Shown piece by piece: positions 8,872 to 16,854 of a stretch of DNA of 64,000 nucleotides. Each line of letters begins with the position of its first letter. The first letter of the stretch is position 1. The position numbers and the translations under genes were made by a program. The notes under the pieces are model-generated. The model did not search any database and was not told the origin of the DNA. It was given only the letters and a program-made list of their open reading frames with translations. Origin of the DNA: Xanthomonas hortorum (GTDB lineage Bacteria; Pseudomonadota; Gammaproteobacteria; Xanthomonadales; Xanthomonadaceae); contig NZ_CP101417.1 of the NCBI RefSeq assembly GCF_024339125.1, positions 2,739,001 to 2,803,000 on the forward strand, given 5' to 3'.

Positions 8872-9192
8872 ATGCGTGGGAACATTGCCCAATTGATGCA
8901 GCAGGCGCAGAAGATGCAGGAAAACCTGCAGCGCGCCCAGGAAGAACTGGCCAAGCTGGAAGTCACCGGCACTGCCGGCGGCGGCATGGTCAGCGTGACG
9001 CTGACCGGCGCCAAGGAGTGCCGCAAGGTGCGGATCGACCCCAGCATCCTCTCCGACCAGGAAATGGCCGAGGATCTGATCGCCGCCGCCTTCAACGATG
9101 CCTCCAACAAGATCGATGCCGAATCCAAGGACCGGATGGGCTCGGCCACTGCCGGCATGCAGCTGCCGCCGGGCATGAAGCTACCGTTCTAA
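8872..9192 (+). CDS. ybaB: YbaB/EbfC family nucleoid-associated protein
   Basis: 106 residues, the usual size. The N-terminal helix [20 protein letters not shown] and the central [16 protein letters not shown] followed by I-D-P-S are characteristic. Members form dimers that bind DNA and affect nucleoid structure. Starts 6 bp after dnaX and is separated from recR by a palindromic repeat. Confidence 0.95.
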   Translation: MRGNIAQLMQQAQKMQENLQRAQEELAKLEVTGTAGGGMVSVTLTGAKECRKVRIDPSILSDQEMAEDLIAAAFNDASNKIDAESKDRMGSATAGMQLPPGMKLPF

Positions 9193-9198
9193 AGATCA

Positions 9199-9282
9199 GG
9201 GATTGGGTATTCGGGATTGGAGATTGGCAAAAGCGAGATTGCTTTTGCCTTTGCGCATCCCGAATCTCCACTCCCGAATCCC
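9199..9282. repeat. Intergenic imperfect palindrome (ybaB-recR)
   Basis: Left arm starting GGGATTGGGTATTCGGGATTGG and ending GGCAAAAGC (9199-9234) faces a right arm starting GCTTTTGCC and ending CTCCCGAATCCC (9241-9282). The arms are clearly inverted copies around a 6-bp loop. The same GGGATTGG/CCAATCCC motif recurs at 9893-9989, so this is a dispersed REP-like element. The exact first motif is written here only in part. Confidence 0.75.
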
Positions 9283-9291
9283 GGCCATTCA

Positions 9292-9888
9292 ATGTCCTCA
9301 TCCCTTCTCGAACAACTGATCGAGGCCTTCCGGGTGTTGCCGGGTGTCGGCCAGAAATCGGCGCAGCGCATGGCTTACCACGTGCTCGAACGCGAGCGCG
9401 AGGGCGGGCGTCGCCTGGCCTCGACGTTGGCCAATGCGGTGGAGAAGGTCGGGCATTGCACGCAGTGCCGCGACTTCACCGAGTCGGAGATCTGCGCGAT
9501 CTGTGCCAGCGCCAGTCGCGACCGGCAACAGCTGTGCGTGGTCGAATCGCCGGCCGATCGCCTGGCGATCGAGCACGCCACCGGGTATCGCGGGCTGTAC
9601 TTCATTCTGCAGGGGCGCTTGTCGCCTCTGGATGGCATCGGTCCGCGCGAGCTGGGGCTGGACCGGCTCGGCGAGCGTCTGGCCGCCGGTGAAGTCACCG
9701 AAATGATCATCGCCACCAATGCCACGGTGGAAGGCGAAGCGACCGCGCATTACCTGGCGCAGCTTGCCCGCCAGCATGCGGTGCGGCCAAGCCGGCTCGC
9801 ACAAGGCATGCCGCTGGGCGGCGAGCTGGAATACGTGGATCGCGGCACTTTGTCGCACGCGTTCGGTACCCGCAGCGAGGTGCTTTAA
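9292..9888 (+). CDS. recR: Recombination protein RecR
   Basis: 198 residues, standard length. The helix-hairpin-helix [18 protein letters not shown] is near residue 15, a four-cysteine zinc finger (CTQC...CAIC) near 55-72 and the Toprim segment CVVESPAD follows, ending in [16 protein letters not shown]. RecR works with RecF and RecO to load RecA on gapped DNA. I use the ATG at 9292; the longer open frame upstream is only translated repeat DNA (9199-9282). Flanked on both sides by intergenic palindromes. Confidence 0.96.
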   Translation: MSSSLLEQLIEAFRVLPGVGQKSAQRMAYHVLEREREGGRRLASTLANAVEKVGHCTQCRDFTESEICAICASASRDRQQLCVVESPADRLAIEHATGYRGLYFILQGRLSPLDGIGPRELGLDRLGERLAAGEVTEMIIATNATVEGEATAHYLAQLARQHAVRPSRLAQGMPLGGELEYVDRGTLSHAFGTRSEVL

Positions 9889-9892
9889 AGCT

Positions 9893-9989
9893 GGGATTGG
9901 CGCGTCGGGATTGGGGATTCGTAAAAGCAAAGCATCACAAGCGCGCGGTAAGCTCTTGCCAATCCCAAATGACCAACCCCCCAATCCCC
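9893..9989. repeat. Intergenic imperfect palindrome (recR-HIT)
   Basis: GGGATTGGCGCGTCGGGATTGG on the left and CTTGCCAATCCC ... CCCCCAATCCCC on the right form inverted arms; AAAAGC and its weak complement lie toward the centre. Same family as 9199-9282. Confidence 0.7.
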
Positions 9990-9993
9990 TGCT

Positions 9994-10344
9994 ATGACCG
10001 ACACCATCTTCGGCAAGATCATTCGTCGCGAAATCCCGGCCAACATCGTCTACGAAGACGACGAGGTGCTGGGCTTTCAGGACATCGCACCGCAGGCGCC
10101 GGTGCATGTGCTGTTTATTCCCAAGCAGCACGCCATTCCCACGCTGGACGATGTGCCGCCAGAGCAGGCGCTGCTGGTCGGCAAGCTCGCACTTGCTGCG
10201 GCGTCGTACGCACGCGAACAGGGACTGGCGCAGGATGGCTATCGCATCGTGATGAACTGCCGCGAGCATGCAGGTCAGACGGTGTTCCATATCCATCTGC
10301 ATCTGCTAGCTGGCGCGCCGCTGGGGCGTTTCGGTACGCCTTGA
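9994..10344 (+). CDS. HIT family nucleoside phosphoramidase/hydrolase
   Basis: 116 residues of the HinT branch: opening TIFGKIIRREIPA, the YEDDEVLGFQDI stretch, and the histidine triad TVFHIHLHLLAG (HxHxH) near residue 100. The central histidine is the nucleophile in hydrolysis of AMP-lysine and related phosphoramidates. Usual length. The gene ends before a bidirectional terminator at 10415-10445. No operon partner apart from recR upstream. Confidence 0.93.
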   Translation: MTDTIFGKIIRREIPANIVYEDDEVLGFQDIAPQAPVHVLFIPKQHAIPTLDDVPPEQALLVGKLALAAASYAREQGLAQDGYRIVMNCREHAGQTVFHIHLHLLAGAPLGRFGTP

Positions 10345-10410
10345 TGCATTCCTCGATCGAGCACGCCCGAGCGCATAACGCGTCTGATGCGAGTCGCCAA
10401 ATCGCATAAA

Positions 10411-10446
10411 CAAAAACGCCGCTCCCTGCGAGCGGCGTTCTTGTGT
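10411..10446. terminator. Bidirectional rho-independent terminator
   Basis: AACGCCGCTC (10415-10424), loop CCTGC, GAGCGGCGTT (10430-10439). Read on the minus strand it is followed by a T-run (TTTTTG), strong for the slp operon; on the plus strand by TTCTTGTG for the HIT gene. It separates converging genes. Confidence 0.87.
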
Positions 10447-10466
10447 GACAACTATTTAGCGGTCGA

Positions 10467-11003
10467 TTACCACCAGCCGCGGCCACCCCAGCCCCAGCCG
10501 CCGCCCCAGCGCGGGCCCCACGGATCGCCCCACGGGCCATACGGGTAGGCCGGCACCACGTCGACTTCGCGCAAGACGGGCCACAGGTAGACCACGTCGG
10601 CATTCACCTTGGGCAGCTTGTAGTCGTACTCGCCGATCTTGGTGGTTTCATAGCCTTCGATCTTGCCGATGAAAGTCACTTCGCGGCCCGGCTCGAACAC
10701 CGCCGGATCGTAGAAGCCCGAACGGCAGGCCAGGAAGCGGCCATCGCTGGCATCCACGGCGTTGCGGTCCGGGCGCCCGCTGGCATTGAGCGGGCGCGAG
10801 ATCAGCTCGAAGCAGGTCTGGCCCTGGCTCGGTGTTGTCTGGATGATCTTGCCGCCCCAACGCACGGACGTACCGACCTGGGCGCTCGCAGTGGAATCGC
10901 TCGGGCTGACCGTAGGAAACTGGCCCTGCAGAGGCTTGGGCGCAGTCGCGCAGGCTGCGAGCCCGAGCACAGCGACAATGGGAAGAAGAAAGCGGGTACT
11001 CAT
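10467..11003 (-). CDS. Slp-family outer-membrane lipoprotein with Gly/Trp-rich tail
   Basis: 178 residues. An N-terminal lipoprotein signal is clear (LLPIVAVLGLAAC, lipobox LAAC with Cys18). The middle (RWGGKIIQT..., FEPGREVTFIGKIEG...) matches the Slp starvation lipoprotein family, a small beta-barrel-like outer-membrane lipoprotein. The last about 30 residues are unusually rich in Gly, Trp, Pro and Tyr, an extension of unknown role. Its ATG (11001-11003) overlaps the stop of the transglutaminase gene (11000-11002), so it is the last gene of the moxR-DUF58-transglutaminase operon and probably translationally coupled. Confidence 0.85.
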   Translation of the reverse strand: MSTRFLLPIVAVLGLAACATAPKPLQGQFPTVSPSDSTASAQVGTSVRWGGKIIQTTPSQGQTCFELISRPLNASGRPDRNAVDASDGRFLACRSGFYDPAVFEPGREVTFIGKIEGYETTKIGEYDYKLPKVNADVVYLWPVLREVDVVPAYPYGPWGDPWGPRWGGGWGWGGRGWW

Positions 11004-12952
11004 GAGGAAGCTCCGGTTCGCGGGCGATGCTGCAGCAGATCTTTAAGGAGTGAGGCGCTGTCCGAATCAGCGCCAGCGTATCGCGCGGCAGCGAAACGTT
11101 GGCTGAGCGGCAACAATGCCGTATTCGGGTGTGAACGGGCGACACGTTGCGCCCAGGCGATGGCCGGTTCGTAGGGTTCGCGTGCCAGGCCAAGCTTGGT
11201 ATAGCGGCGGCCGAGCCGATGCCAGGCACGCAGCAGCGGATCGCGCTCACGCTCGCCGCGCGCCAGCAACCAGCCCATCCAGGCCAGTGCGCTGACGGCG
11301 AAGATGCCGAAGATCGCGGCCAGCTGCGTGGTGTCGAGGCGATCGATGCCGAACGGCTGCAACAGGCGTTGCTGGCGGTCGGCATCGAAGGACAGCACCA
11401 GGTCGTTCCAGCCGCGCCGCAGCAGATCGCTGACCTGGGCAAGGCTTTCCCAGGCGCCGAGCTGGGCGAAGTTGTTGCCTGCACCGGTCTGTACGCGGTC
11501 TTCGAGCGTGTCGTAGATGCGTTCCGGCGCCACTGCGGCGGTGGGGTCCACGCGCACCCAGCCGCGCCCGGCCAGCCAGACTTCGGTCCAGGCATGCGCA
11601 TCCATGCGCCGCACCACCCAGTAATTGCCGAAGCCGTTGTAGGTGCCGCCGGCATACCCGGTGACCACGCGCGCCGGAATGCCGGCCGCGCGCATCAGCA
11701 CCACGAATGAGGAGCTGAAGTGCTCGCAGAAACCGGCTTTCTGCTGAAACAGGAACTCGTCGACGCTGTTGCGCCCGAGCAGCGGCGTATCCAGCGTGTA
11801 GGCGAATTCGCGGGTGATCCACTGCAGCGCGCGCTGCACCACGGCATCGTCGTTGCTGCCGGCTTCCGCGCGCCATTGCCGTGCCAGCGTGAGCGTGCGT
11901 GGATTGAAGCCCGGTGGCAGGGCGAGGGCGCGCTTGCGCAGTTGGTTTGGAAGGTCGGTGTCGAAGCGTGCCGGTGGTGCCGATTGCAGCTCCCAACGCG
12001 TCAACGCGCTTAGTGGCCGCTGCGCAAACAGTTCGTAGTCGGGCGACAGCTCGGCATTGGCCACCGCTTGCGTGGGCAGGTCCAGCGACACCAGTTGGCG
12101 ACGGTCGGTAGGCTCGTAGTCCAGGCGATAGCGGTAGGTCTGCGGCCCGGCAGTGACCGATGCGGGTTGGGCGCGGCCGGTCCAGCGCGCGCGCTGCCAG
12201 GTGCGGCCGTCGAAGTCCCACATCACCGGCCCACGCCAGTAGCGTTGCTCTGGCGGCGGTGCCTTGCCGGTGAACTGCACGCGCAAGGCCGGGCTGTCGT
12301 CGGCCATCAGGTCGATCCATTCGCCCGGCGACATGTTGTCCGACAGGCCGGGACGCGACAGCGCGCGCTCGGGCACGCCCCACAGCGGCGAACTCAGCCG
12401 CGGCAGCAACCAGAACGTGGCCAGCGCCAACGGCACGCCGATGGCGACCAGCTTGCCGATGCTGCGCAGTTGCAGGCGCAGGGCTGGCGTGCCGGTGCGG
12501 TGCTCCTCGTCGGCCAGCCGCTGCATGCTGAGTAGCGCGCTGACCACCGCGAGCAGCGCCAGGCCCATCGTCGCCGGCCCCTGGTCGAGCAGAAAGGCTG
12601 CGAATGGGGCGAACAACGCAAAGCCGAGCAGGCTGCGCGCATCGCGCAAGGTGCGCAGTTCGGAAGCCTTGATCGCCAGCATCGCGGCCAGCACCGCGCA
12701 GCCGGTGTCGCGCCCGAAGCGCATGCCGATCTGCCAATACACCGCTGCCAGCATCGCGACCACCAGCAATAGCCGCACCGGTGCCATCAAGGTGCCGCGC
12801 CAGCTCAGTACGACGACCAGCACGGCTGCCACGGCAATGGTGCCGGCGAGCAACCCCGGTAGCTGCAACAGCAACGGCGCCAGTGCCAGCCAACTGGTGG
12901 CCAGCACCCAGCCGCGGCTGGCCTGTGTGATCGGGAGGGACGGCTCAGTCAT
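11000..12952 (-). CDS. Membrane transglutaminase-like protein (TgpA family)
   Basis: 650 residues. The N-terminal 180 residues contain about five to six hydrophobic segments, then a DUF3488-type region, a periplasmic transglutaminase-like domain with catalytic Cys in KAGFCEHFSSSFVVLMRAAG, His in RRMDAHAWTEVWL and Asp in VRVDPTAAV, one more membrane segment (AAIFGIFAVSALAWMGWLL), and a C-terminal DUF4129-like tail. The catalytic triad is intact. TgpA in Pseudomonas is essential and thought to act in cell-envelope biology. Start ATG at 12952 overlaps the DUF58 gene by 8 bp. It sits in the conserved MoxR ATPase-DUF58-transglutaminase arrangement. Confidence 0.92.
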   Translation of the reverse strand: MTEPSLPITQASRGWVLATSWLALAPLLLQLPGLLAGTIAVAAVLVVVLSWRGTLMAPVRLLLVVAMLAAVYWQIGMRFGRDTGCAVLAAMLAIKASELRTLRDARSLLGFALFAPFAAFLLDQGPATMGLALLAVVSALLSMQRLADEEHRTGTPALRLQLRSIGKLVAIGVPLALATFWLLPRLSSPLWGVPERALSRPGLSDNMSPGEWIDLMADDSPALRVQFTGKAPPPEQRYWRGPVMWDFDGRTWQRARWTGRAQPASVTAGPQTYRYRLDYEPTDRRQLVSLDLPTQAVANAELSPDYELFAQRPLSALTRWELQSAPPARFDTDLPNQLRKRALALPPGFNPRTLTLARQWRAEAGSNDDAVVQRALQWITREFAYTLDTPLLGRNSVDEFLFQQKAGFCEHFSSSFVVLMRAAGIPARVVTGYAGGTYNGFGNYWVVRRMDAHAWTEVWLAGRGWVRVDPTAAVAPERIYDTLEDRVQTGAGNNFAQLGAWESLAQVSDLLRRGWNDLVLSFDADRQQRLLQPFGIDRLDTTQLAAIFGIFAVSALAWMGWLLARGERERDPLLRAWHRLGRRYTKLGLAREPYEPAIAWAQRVARSHPNTALLPLSQRFAAARYAGADSDSASLLKDLLQHRPRTGASS

Positions 12953-13901
12953 GAGGAAGCAGGGCCAGGGCGCGCAGGCACAGATGATGATGCGAGGGCC
13001 CTTGTGCAGGACCCAGCGGCGGCTGGCCCGGCAGCAGCAACCGGTAGCGTCGCCCGTCGCGCTCGGCCAGGTTGATCCAGCGGGCAAGCCGCGCGATGCG
13101 GCGTTCGTACGGCAGTGCGTTGAGCGTGCGCCAGTCCAGCGTGACTTCGATGCCCAGGGGTTGCTCGTATTCGCGCACCAGCAGGCTGTCGCGGCGCGCC
13201 GAGTGTTTCCAGGAAATCGTTCGCGGCGCATCGCCAGCGCGGTAAGGACGCAATTGATGCAGTTCTTCGCCTTGCGCGTGGAGGCGGGTCTGGTTGGGCG
13301 AACCGGCGCCTTCGGGCAATGACGGCCCCTGTTCTTCGGGCTTGGGATAAGCCAGTAACGGCGTTTCCGGCCAAGCCCACGACCAGGCGCGCACCAGCCC
13401 CAGCGGCTGGGTGCTGGACAGGCGGATGCGTTCGATGTCCTGCCAGCCGCGGCGTTCGGTGGGCACCAGCAGGTCGACATCGGCCATGTCGTGCTCGATC
13501 AACGAGCAGAAACCGCTGCTTTCCAGATGGTCCAGACGCAATCCGCGACGCACACGGGTATCGCGACGCGCCAGTGATACGCGCATGCGTAATGGCTCGC
13601 CGGCGACGACCGGTTCGGCCGACACCGCATCGATGCGCAGCGCCGACAATTGCAGGTGCGCCATGATGCTGCTGGCAATCCCGGCGGTCGCCAGCAGCAA
13701 GGCCAGCAGCAGGGCGGGGTTGTTGTTGTAGTTCAACGCACCCAGCAGCATTGCCAGCAGCAAGGCGGTGACGAACAGCCCGAAACGTGTGGGCAGCACG
13801 TAGATGCGCCGCCGATCCAGCACGATCGGCAAGGCCTCCGCGCCCCGCGGACGCGCCAGCAGGCTGAGGCGGCGGCCGATGCCGCGCAAGTGCGCACGCA
13901 C
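12945..13901 (-). CDS. DUF58 domain-containing protein
   Basis: 318 residues. Two membrane helices (VTALLLAMLLGALNY and PALLLALLLATAGIASSIM) occupy residues about 42-80, followed by a soluble part with the DUF58 hallmark LRPYRAGDAPRTISWKHSA near residue 220 and a degenerate vWA-like end. DUF58 proteins are found beside MoxR AAA+ ATPases, which are believed to act as chaperones for vWA-type clients. Here it lies 5 bp after moxR and overlaps the transglutaminase gene. Function beyond this association is unproven. Confidence 0.9.
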   Translation of the reverse strand: MRAHLRGIGRRLSLLARPRGAEALPIVLDRRRIYVLPTRFGLFVTALLLAMLLGALNYNNNPALLLALLLATAGIASSIMAHLQLSALRIDAVSAEPVVAGEPLRMRVSLARRDTRVRRGLRLDHLESSGFCSLIEHDMADVDLLVPTERRGWQDIERIRLSSTQPLGLVRAWSWAWPETPLLAYPKPEEQGPSLPEGAGSPNQTRLHAQGEELHQLRPYRAGDAPRTISWKHSARRDSLLVREYEQPLGIEVTLDWRTLNALPYERRIARLARWINLAERDGRRYRLLLPGQPPLGPAQGPSHHHLCLRALALLPHD

Positions 13902-13906
13902 GTTGG

Positions 13907-14860
13907 TCAGTCCACCGGCACGCTGTGCAGCAGCGCCTTGGCCAGTGCCGGCCCGGACGAAGATTCGGCCTCTGGCACCAGCCGATGCCCGGCCACGGCC
14001 ACGAACAGCGCCTGCACGTCTTCCGGCAGCACGTGCTCGCGCCCTAGCAGCAGCGCGTAGGCCTTGGCCGCGCGCAGCAGCGCGATACCGGCACGCGGCG
14101 ACAGACCGACGCGCACCCCGGCGTGCTGGCGGCTGCGCAGCAGCAACGCCTGCACATAGCCGATCAGCGCATCGCTGGTATGGATCTGGCTGACCACCGC
14201 GCGCAGCGCGACCACGTCGCTATCGCTGAGTTGCGGCACCGCCTGGGCGATCAATTCACGCCGGTCCACGCCCGACAGCAGCGCGCGCTCGGCATCGGCG
14301 CTGGGATAGCCCAGGCTGAGGCGCAGCAGGAAACGGTCCAGTTGCGAATCCGGCAGCGGGAAGGTGCCGGACAGATCGACCGGGTTCTGCGTGGCGATCA
14401 CGAAAAAGGGTTCCGGCAACGCATGGGTGACGCCATCGAGCGTGACCTGCTGTTCGGCCATGGCTTCGAGCAGCGAGCTTTGCGTGCGTGGCGGCGCGCG
14501 GTTGATTTCGTCGGCCAGCAGCACGTTGGTGAACACCGGGCCTGGATGGAACTGAAACTGGCGCGAGGCGGCGTCGTACACCGATACGCCCAGCACATCG
14601 GCCGGCAGCAAATCGGAGGTGAACTGCACGCGCTGGAAGCCCAGCCCCAGGCTGGAGGCCATCGCGTGGGCGAGGGTGGTCTTGCCCAGGCCGGGCAGAT
14701 CCTCGATCAGCAAATGCCCGCCGGACAGCAGCGCCACGAATGCCAAACGCACTTCCTGCGCCTTGCCCAGCAATAGCGAATTGACCTGGTCTTGTGCGCG
14801 CCGCAGCGATTGGCGCAGCGCATCGGTTAGCATTTCCGTGGAACGCAGCGGTGTCGACAT
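13907..14860 (-). CDS. MoxR family AAA+ ATPase
   Basis: 317 residues. Walker A EDLPGLGKTTLAHA (about residue 52-62), Walker B LLADEINRAPPRTQSSLLEAM, sensor 1 FFVIATQNPVDLSGTFPLPDSQLDRF and an arginine-finger region follow the MoxR pattern exactly. These cytoplasmic ATPases assemble rings and act on membrane or vWA partners, here the DUF58 protein downstream. I start at ATG 14860; the open frame continues 1.3 kb upstream but there it is antisense to the glycosyltransferase gene. It diverges from that gene with a 24-bp gap. Confidence 0.93.
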   Translation of the reverse strand: MSTPLRSTEMLTDALRQSLRRAQDQVNSLLLGKAQEVRLAFVALLSGGHLLIEDLPGLGKTTLAHAMASSLGLGFQRVQFTSDLLPADVLGVSVYDAASRQFQFHPGPVFTNVLLADEINRAPPRTQSSLLEAMAEQQVTLDGVTHALPEPFFVIATQNPVDLSGTFPLPDSQLDRFLLRLSLGYPSADAERALLSGVDRRELIAQAVPQLSDSDVVALRAVVSQIHTSDALIGYVQALLLRSRQHAGVRVGLSPRAGIALLRAAKAYALLLGREHVLPEDVQALFVAVAGHRLVPEAESSSGPALAKALLHSVPVD

Positions 14861-14884
14861 CACAATTCCGTAGGTGGAAGAAGA

Positions 14885-16747
14885 GTGCACAGGGCAATGC
14901 AAGGGGACCAACGCGCACATCGCACTTTCGTGATCCTGTGGACACTGGCGACAGCCGTCAAGCTGTTGATTGCCGCGCGGCTGCCGCTGTTCGTGGACGA
15001 GGCGTTCTATTGGCAGGAAGGCCAGCATCTGGCTGCCGCATATTCGGATCTGCCCGGCATGACGGCCTGGCTGGCGCGGCTGGGTGTGGAAGTCGGCGGA
15101 CATCATCTGCTGGCCTTGCGTCTGCCGTTTCTGGCCATCGCCGCGCTGCTGCCGTGGCTGATCGCGCATATCGCCACGCGCTGGTTCGGCTCCACGCTGG
15201 GCTGGCAGGCCGGCAGCCTGACCTTGCTGATGCCACTCTCGGCCACGCTCGGCATCCTGGCGGTGCCGGACGTGCCGATGGCGCTGGCGGCGGTGCTGTG
15301 CATGGATGCCGGCGCGCGGCTGCTGCGCGAAGTCGATGCCACCAGTGCGCTCGAGCTCGCCATTGGTCTGGTGATCGGCGCGCTCAGTCACTACCGCTTT
15401 GTCGGCGTGATCGGGGTGGGCTGCATCGCGTTGCTGTGCATTCCGCAGGGGCGCGCGGTCATGCGCGACCCACGCATCTGGATGGCGCTGACCGTAGGCG
15501 CGATGAGCTGGCTGCCGCTGCTGTTCTGGAACACCGACCATGACGAAGCCGGGCTGCGCTTCCAGTTGGTCGACCGACATCCATGGCGCTTCCAGATCAC
15601 CGGGCTGTGGTTCTTGCTGATACAGGCGGTGCTGGTGACCCCGCTGCTGGCCTGGGCGATGGTCAAGGTCGGACTGGCTGGCACGCGTGCCGGCGGCGGC
15701 TCGCGGGCGCAATGGCGGTATTTCGGCTTGCTGGGCGGCATTTCGACCGTGGCGATCTTCGTGCTCGGTTTCTTCAGCGATGCCGAGCGGATCAGTTTCC
15801 ATTGGCCGTTGCCGGGCTATCTGGCCTTGCTGGTCGCGGTACCGGTGATCCTGATGCGCTGGCCGCATGCGCTGCGTCGCGCCGCATGGGTGATCGCCTT
15901 GCTCGGCACGTTGGGCGCATACGGCTATTACTTGGCGGTGTCGGTGCCGTCGATTCGTGCGCATGCGGCCGGCGAAAAATACTACCCGCGCAATTTCGCG
16001 GGATGGAACCATCTGGCGGGCGCGGTTAAGGTCAAGCTTGCGCAGATGCCGCCTGGCACGCGGGTGCTGGCGGAAAACTTCAAGGTCGGCGCCGAGCTCG
16101 GTTTCCAGTTGCACGATGCCAACGTGGAAGTGTTGCGCGCGGACCTGAACGACAAGCACGGGCGCAGCGCGCAATTACTGCAGTGGGGATTGCTCAGTGA
16201 CGGCACGCGTGCCGGACCGCGGCTGCTGGTGCTCTCGCCCAGCGATCAGCGCTATCGCGACCTGCTGAAGCGTTACCACGCCATCTGCGACATGGTCGGG
16301 CCGTTGCCGCCGCCCACGGTGGTGTCTACCGACCATGGCTATCAACGCTTTCTGTTGTTCGCACTGCCCGCACAACGTCAGCCCGGCCCGTGCATCGCTC
16401 CGGCGATGGCCTGGATCGATACGCCGCTGCCCGATGTAAGCGTATCTGGCCGGGTGCAAGTGCGCGGCTGGGCATTCAAGGATGGCGTCGGTCTGTCGGA
16501 TGTAGAACTGCTGCTCGACGGCCGCCCGGCCGCGCAGGCCGACTACGGCACGCCGCTGGATGTGCGCCCGTACTGGAAGATCTCCACCGACCCGCAACAC
16601 CCCAACGTCGGCTTCACCGCCACGCTCGACACCCACGCGGTGCCGCCCGGCACGCATTGGCTGGGGCTGCGCCTGCACGGCCACGATGGCAGCGTTGAGG
16701 ATTGGTGGGAACAGCCGCTCACTGTCACGAATGATGCTGGGTTGTAA
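14885..16747 (+). CDS. Glycosyltransferase family 39 (ArnT/PMT-like) membrane protein
   Basis: 620 residues from GTG 14885 (ATG 14897 is the alternative). The first periplasmic loop has PLFVDEAFYWQEGQHLAAAY, where the Asp-Glu pair matches the catalytic motif of lipid-sugar dependent GT39/ArnT enzymes. About ten hydrophobic helices follow to residue 360, then a soluble domain to about 505, and a C-terminal stretch VSGRVQVRGWAFKDG...VEDWWEQPLTV resembling a beta-sandwich accessory domain. Such enzymes move a sugar from a polyprenyl-phosphate carrier to lipid or protein in the periplasm. The acceptor is unknown; the gene stands alone beside the divergent moxR operon. Confidence 0.82.
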   Translation: MHRAMQGDQRAHRTFVILWTLATAVKLLIAARLPLFVDEAFYWQEGQHLAAAYSDLPGMTAWLARLGVEVGGHHLLALRLPFLAIAALLPWLIAHIATRWFGSTLGWQAGSLTLLMPLSATLGILAVPDVPMALAAVLCMDAGARLLREVDATSALELAIGLVIGALSHYRFVGVIGVGCIALLCIPQGRAVMRDPRIWMALTVGAMSWLPLLFWNTDHDEAGLRFQLVDRHPWRFQITGLWFLLIQAVLVTPLLAWAMVKVGLAGTRAGGGSRAQWRYFGLLGGISTVAIFVLGFFSDAERISFHWPLPGYLALLVAVPVILMRWPHALRRAAWVIALLGTLGAYGYYLAVSVPSIRAHAAGEKYYPRNFAGWNHLAGAVKVKLAQMPPGTRVLAENFKVGAELGFQLHDANVEVLRADLNDKHGRSAQLLQWGLLSDGTRAGPRLLVLSPSDQRYRDLLKRYHAICDMVGPLPPPTVVSTDHGYQRFLLFALPAQRQPGPCIAPAMAWIDTPLPDVSVSGRVQVRGWAFKDGVGLSDVELLLDGRPAAQADYGTPLDVRPYWKISTDPQHPNVGFTATLDTHAVPPGTHWLGLRLHGHDGSVEDWWEQPLTVTNDAGL

Positions 16748-16854
16748 CGTTCGAGCGCCGAGTAGAGCAGTCTGTTCGAGTCACAACACTGCTCGAGCGG
16801 CCTTCTGTGTGGTCCAACGGCCGGTCATAGTCGACAAGGAAAAAGGAAAAGCAA

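Noticed and set aside
13907-16174. Long minus-strand reading frame through the glycosyltransferase gene
   Set aside because: Only the last 317 codons match MoxR; the rest is antisense to a well-supported gene with a proper start and domain pattern.
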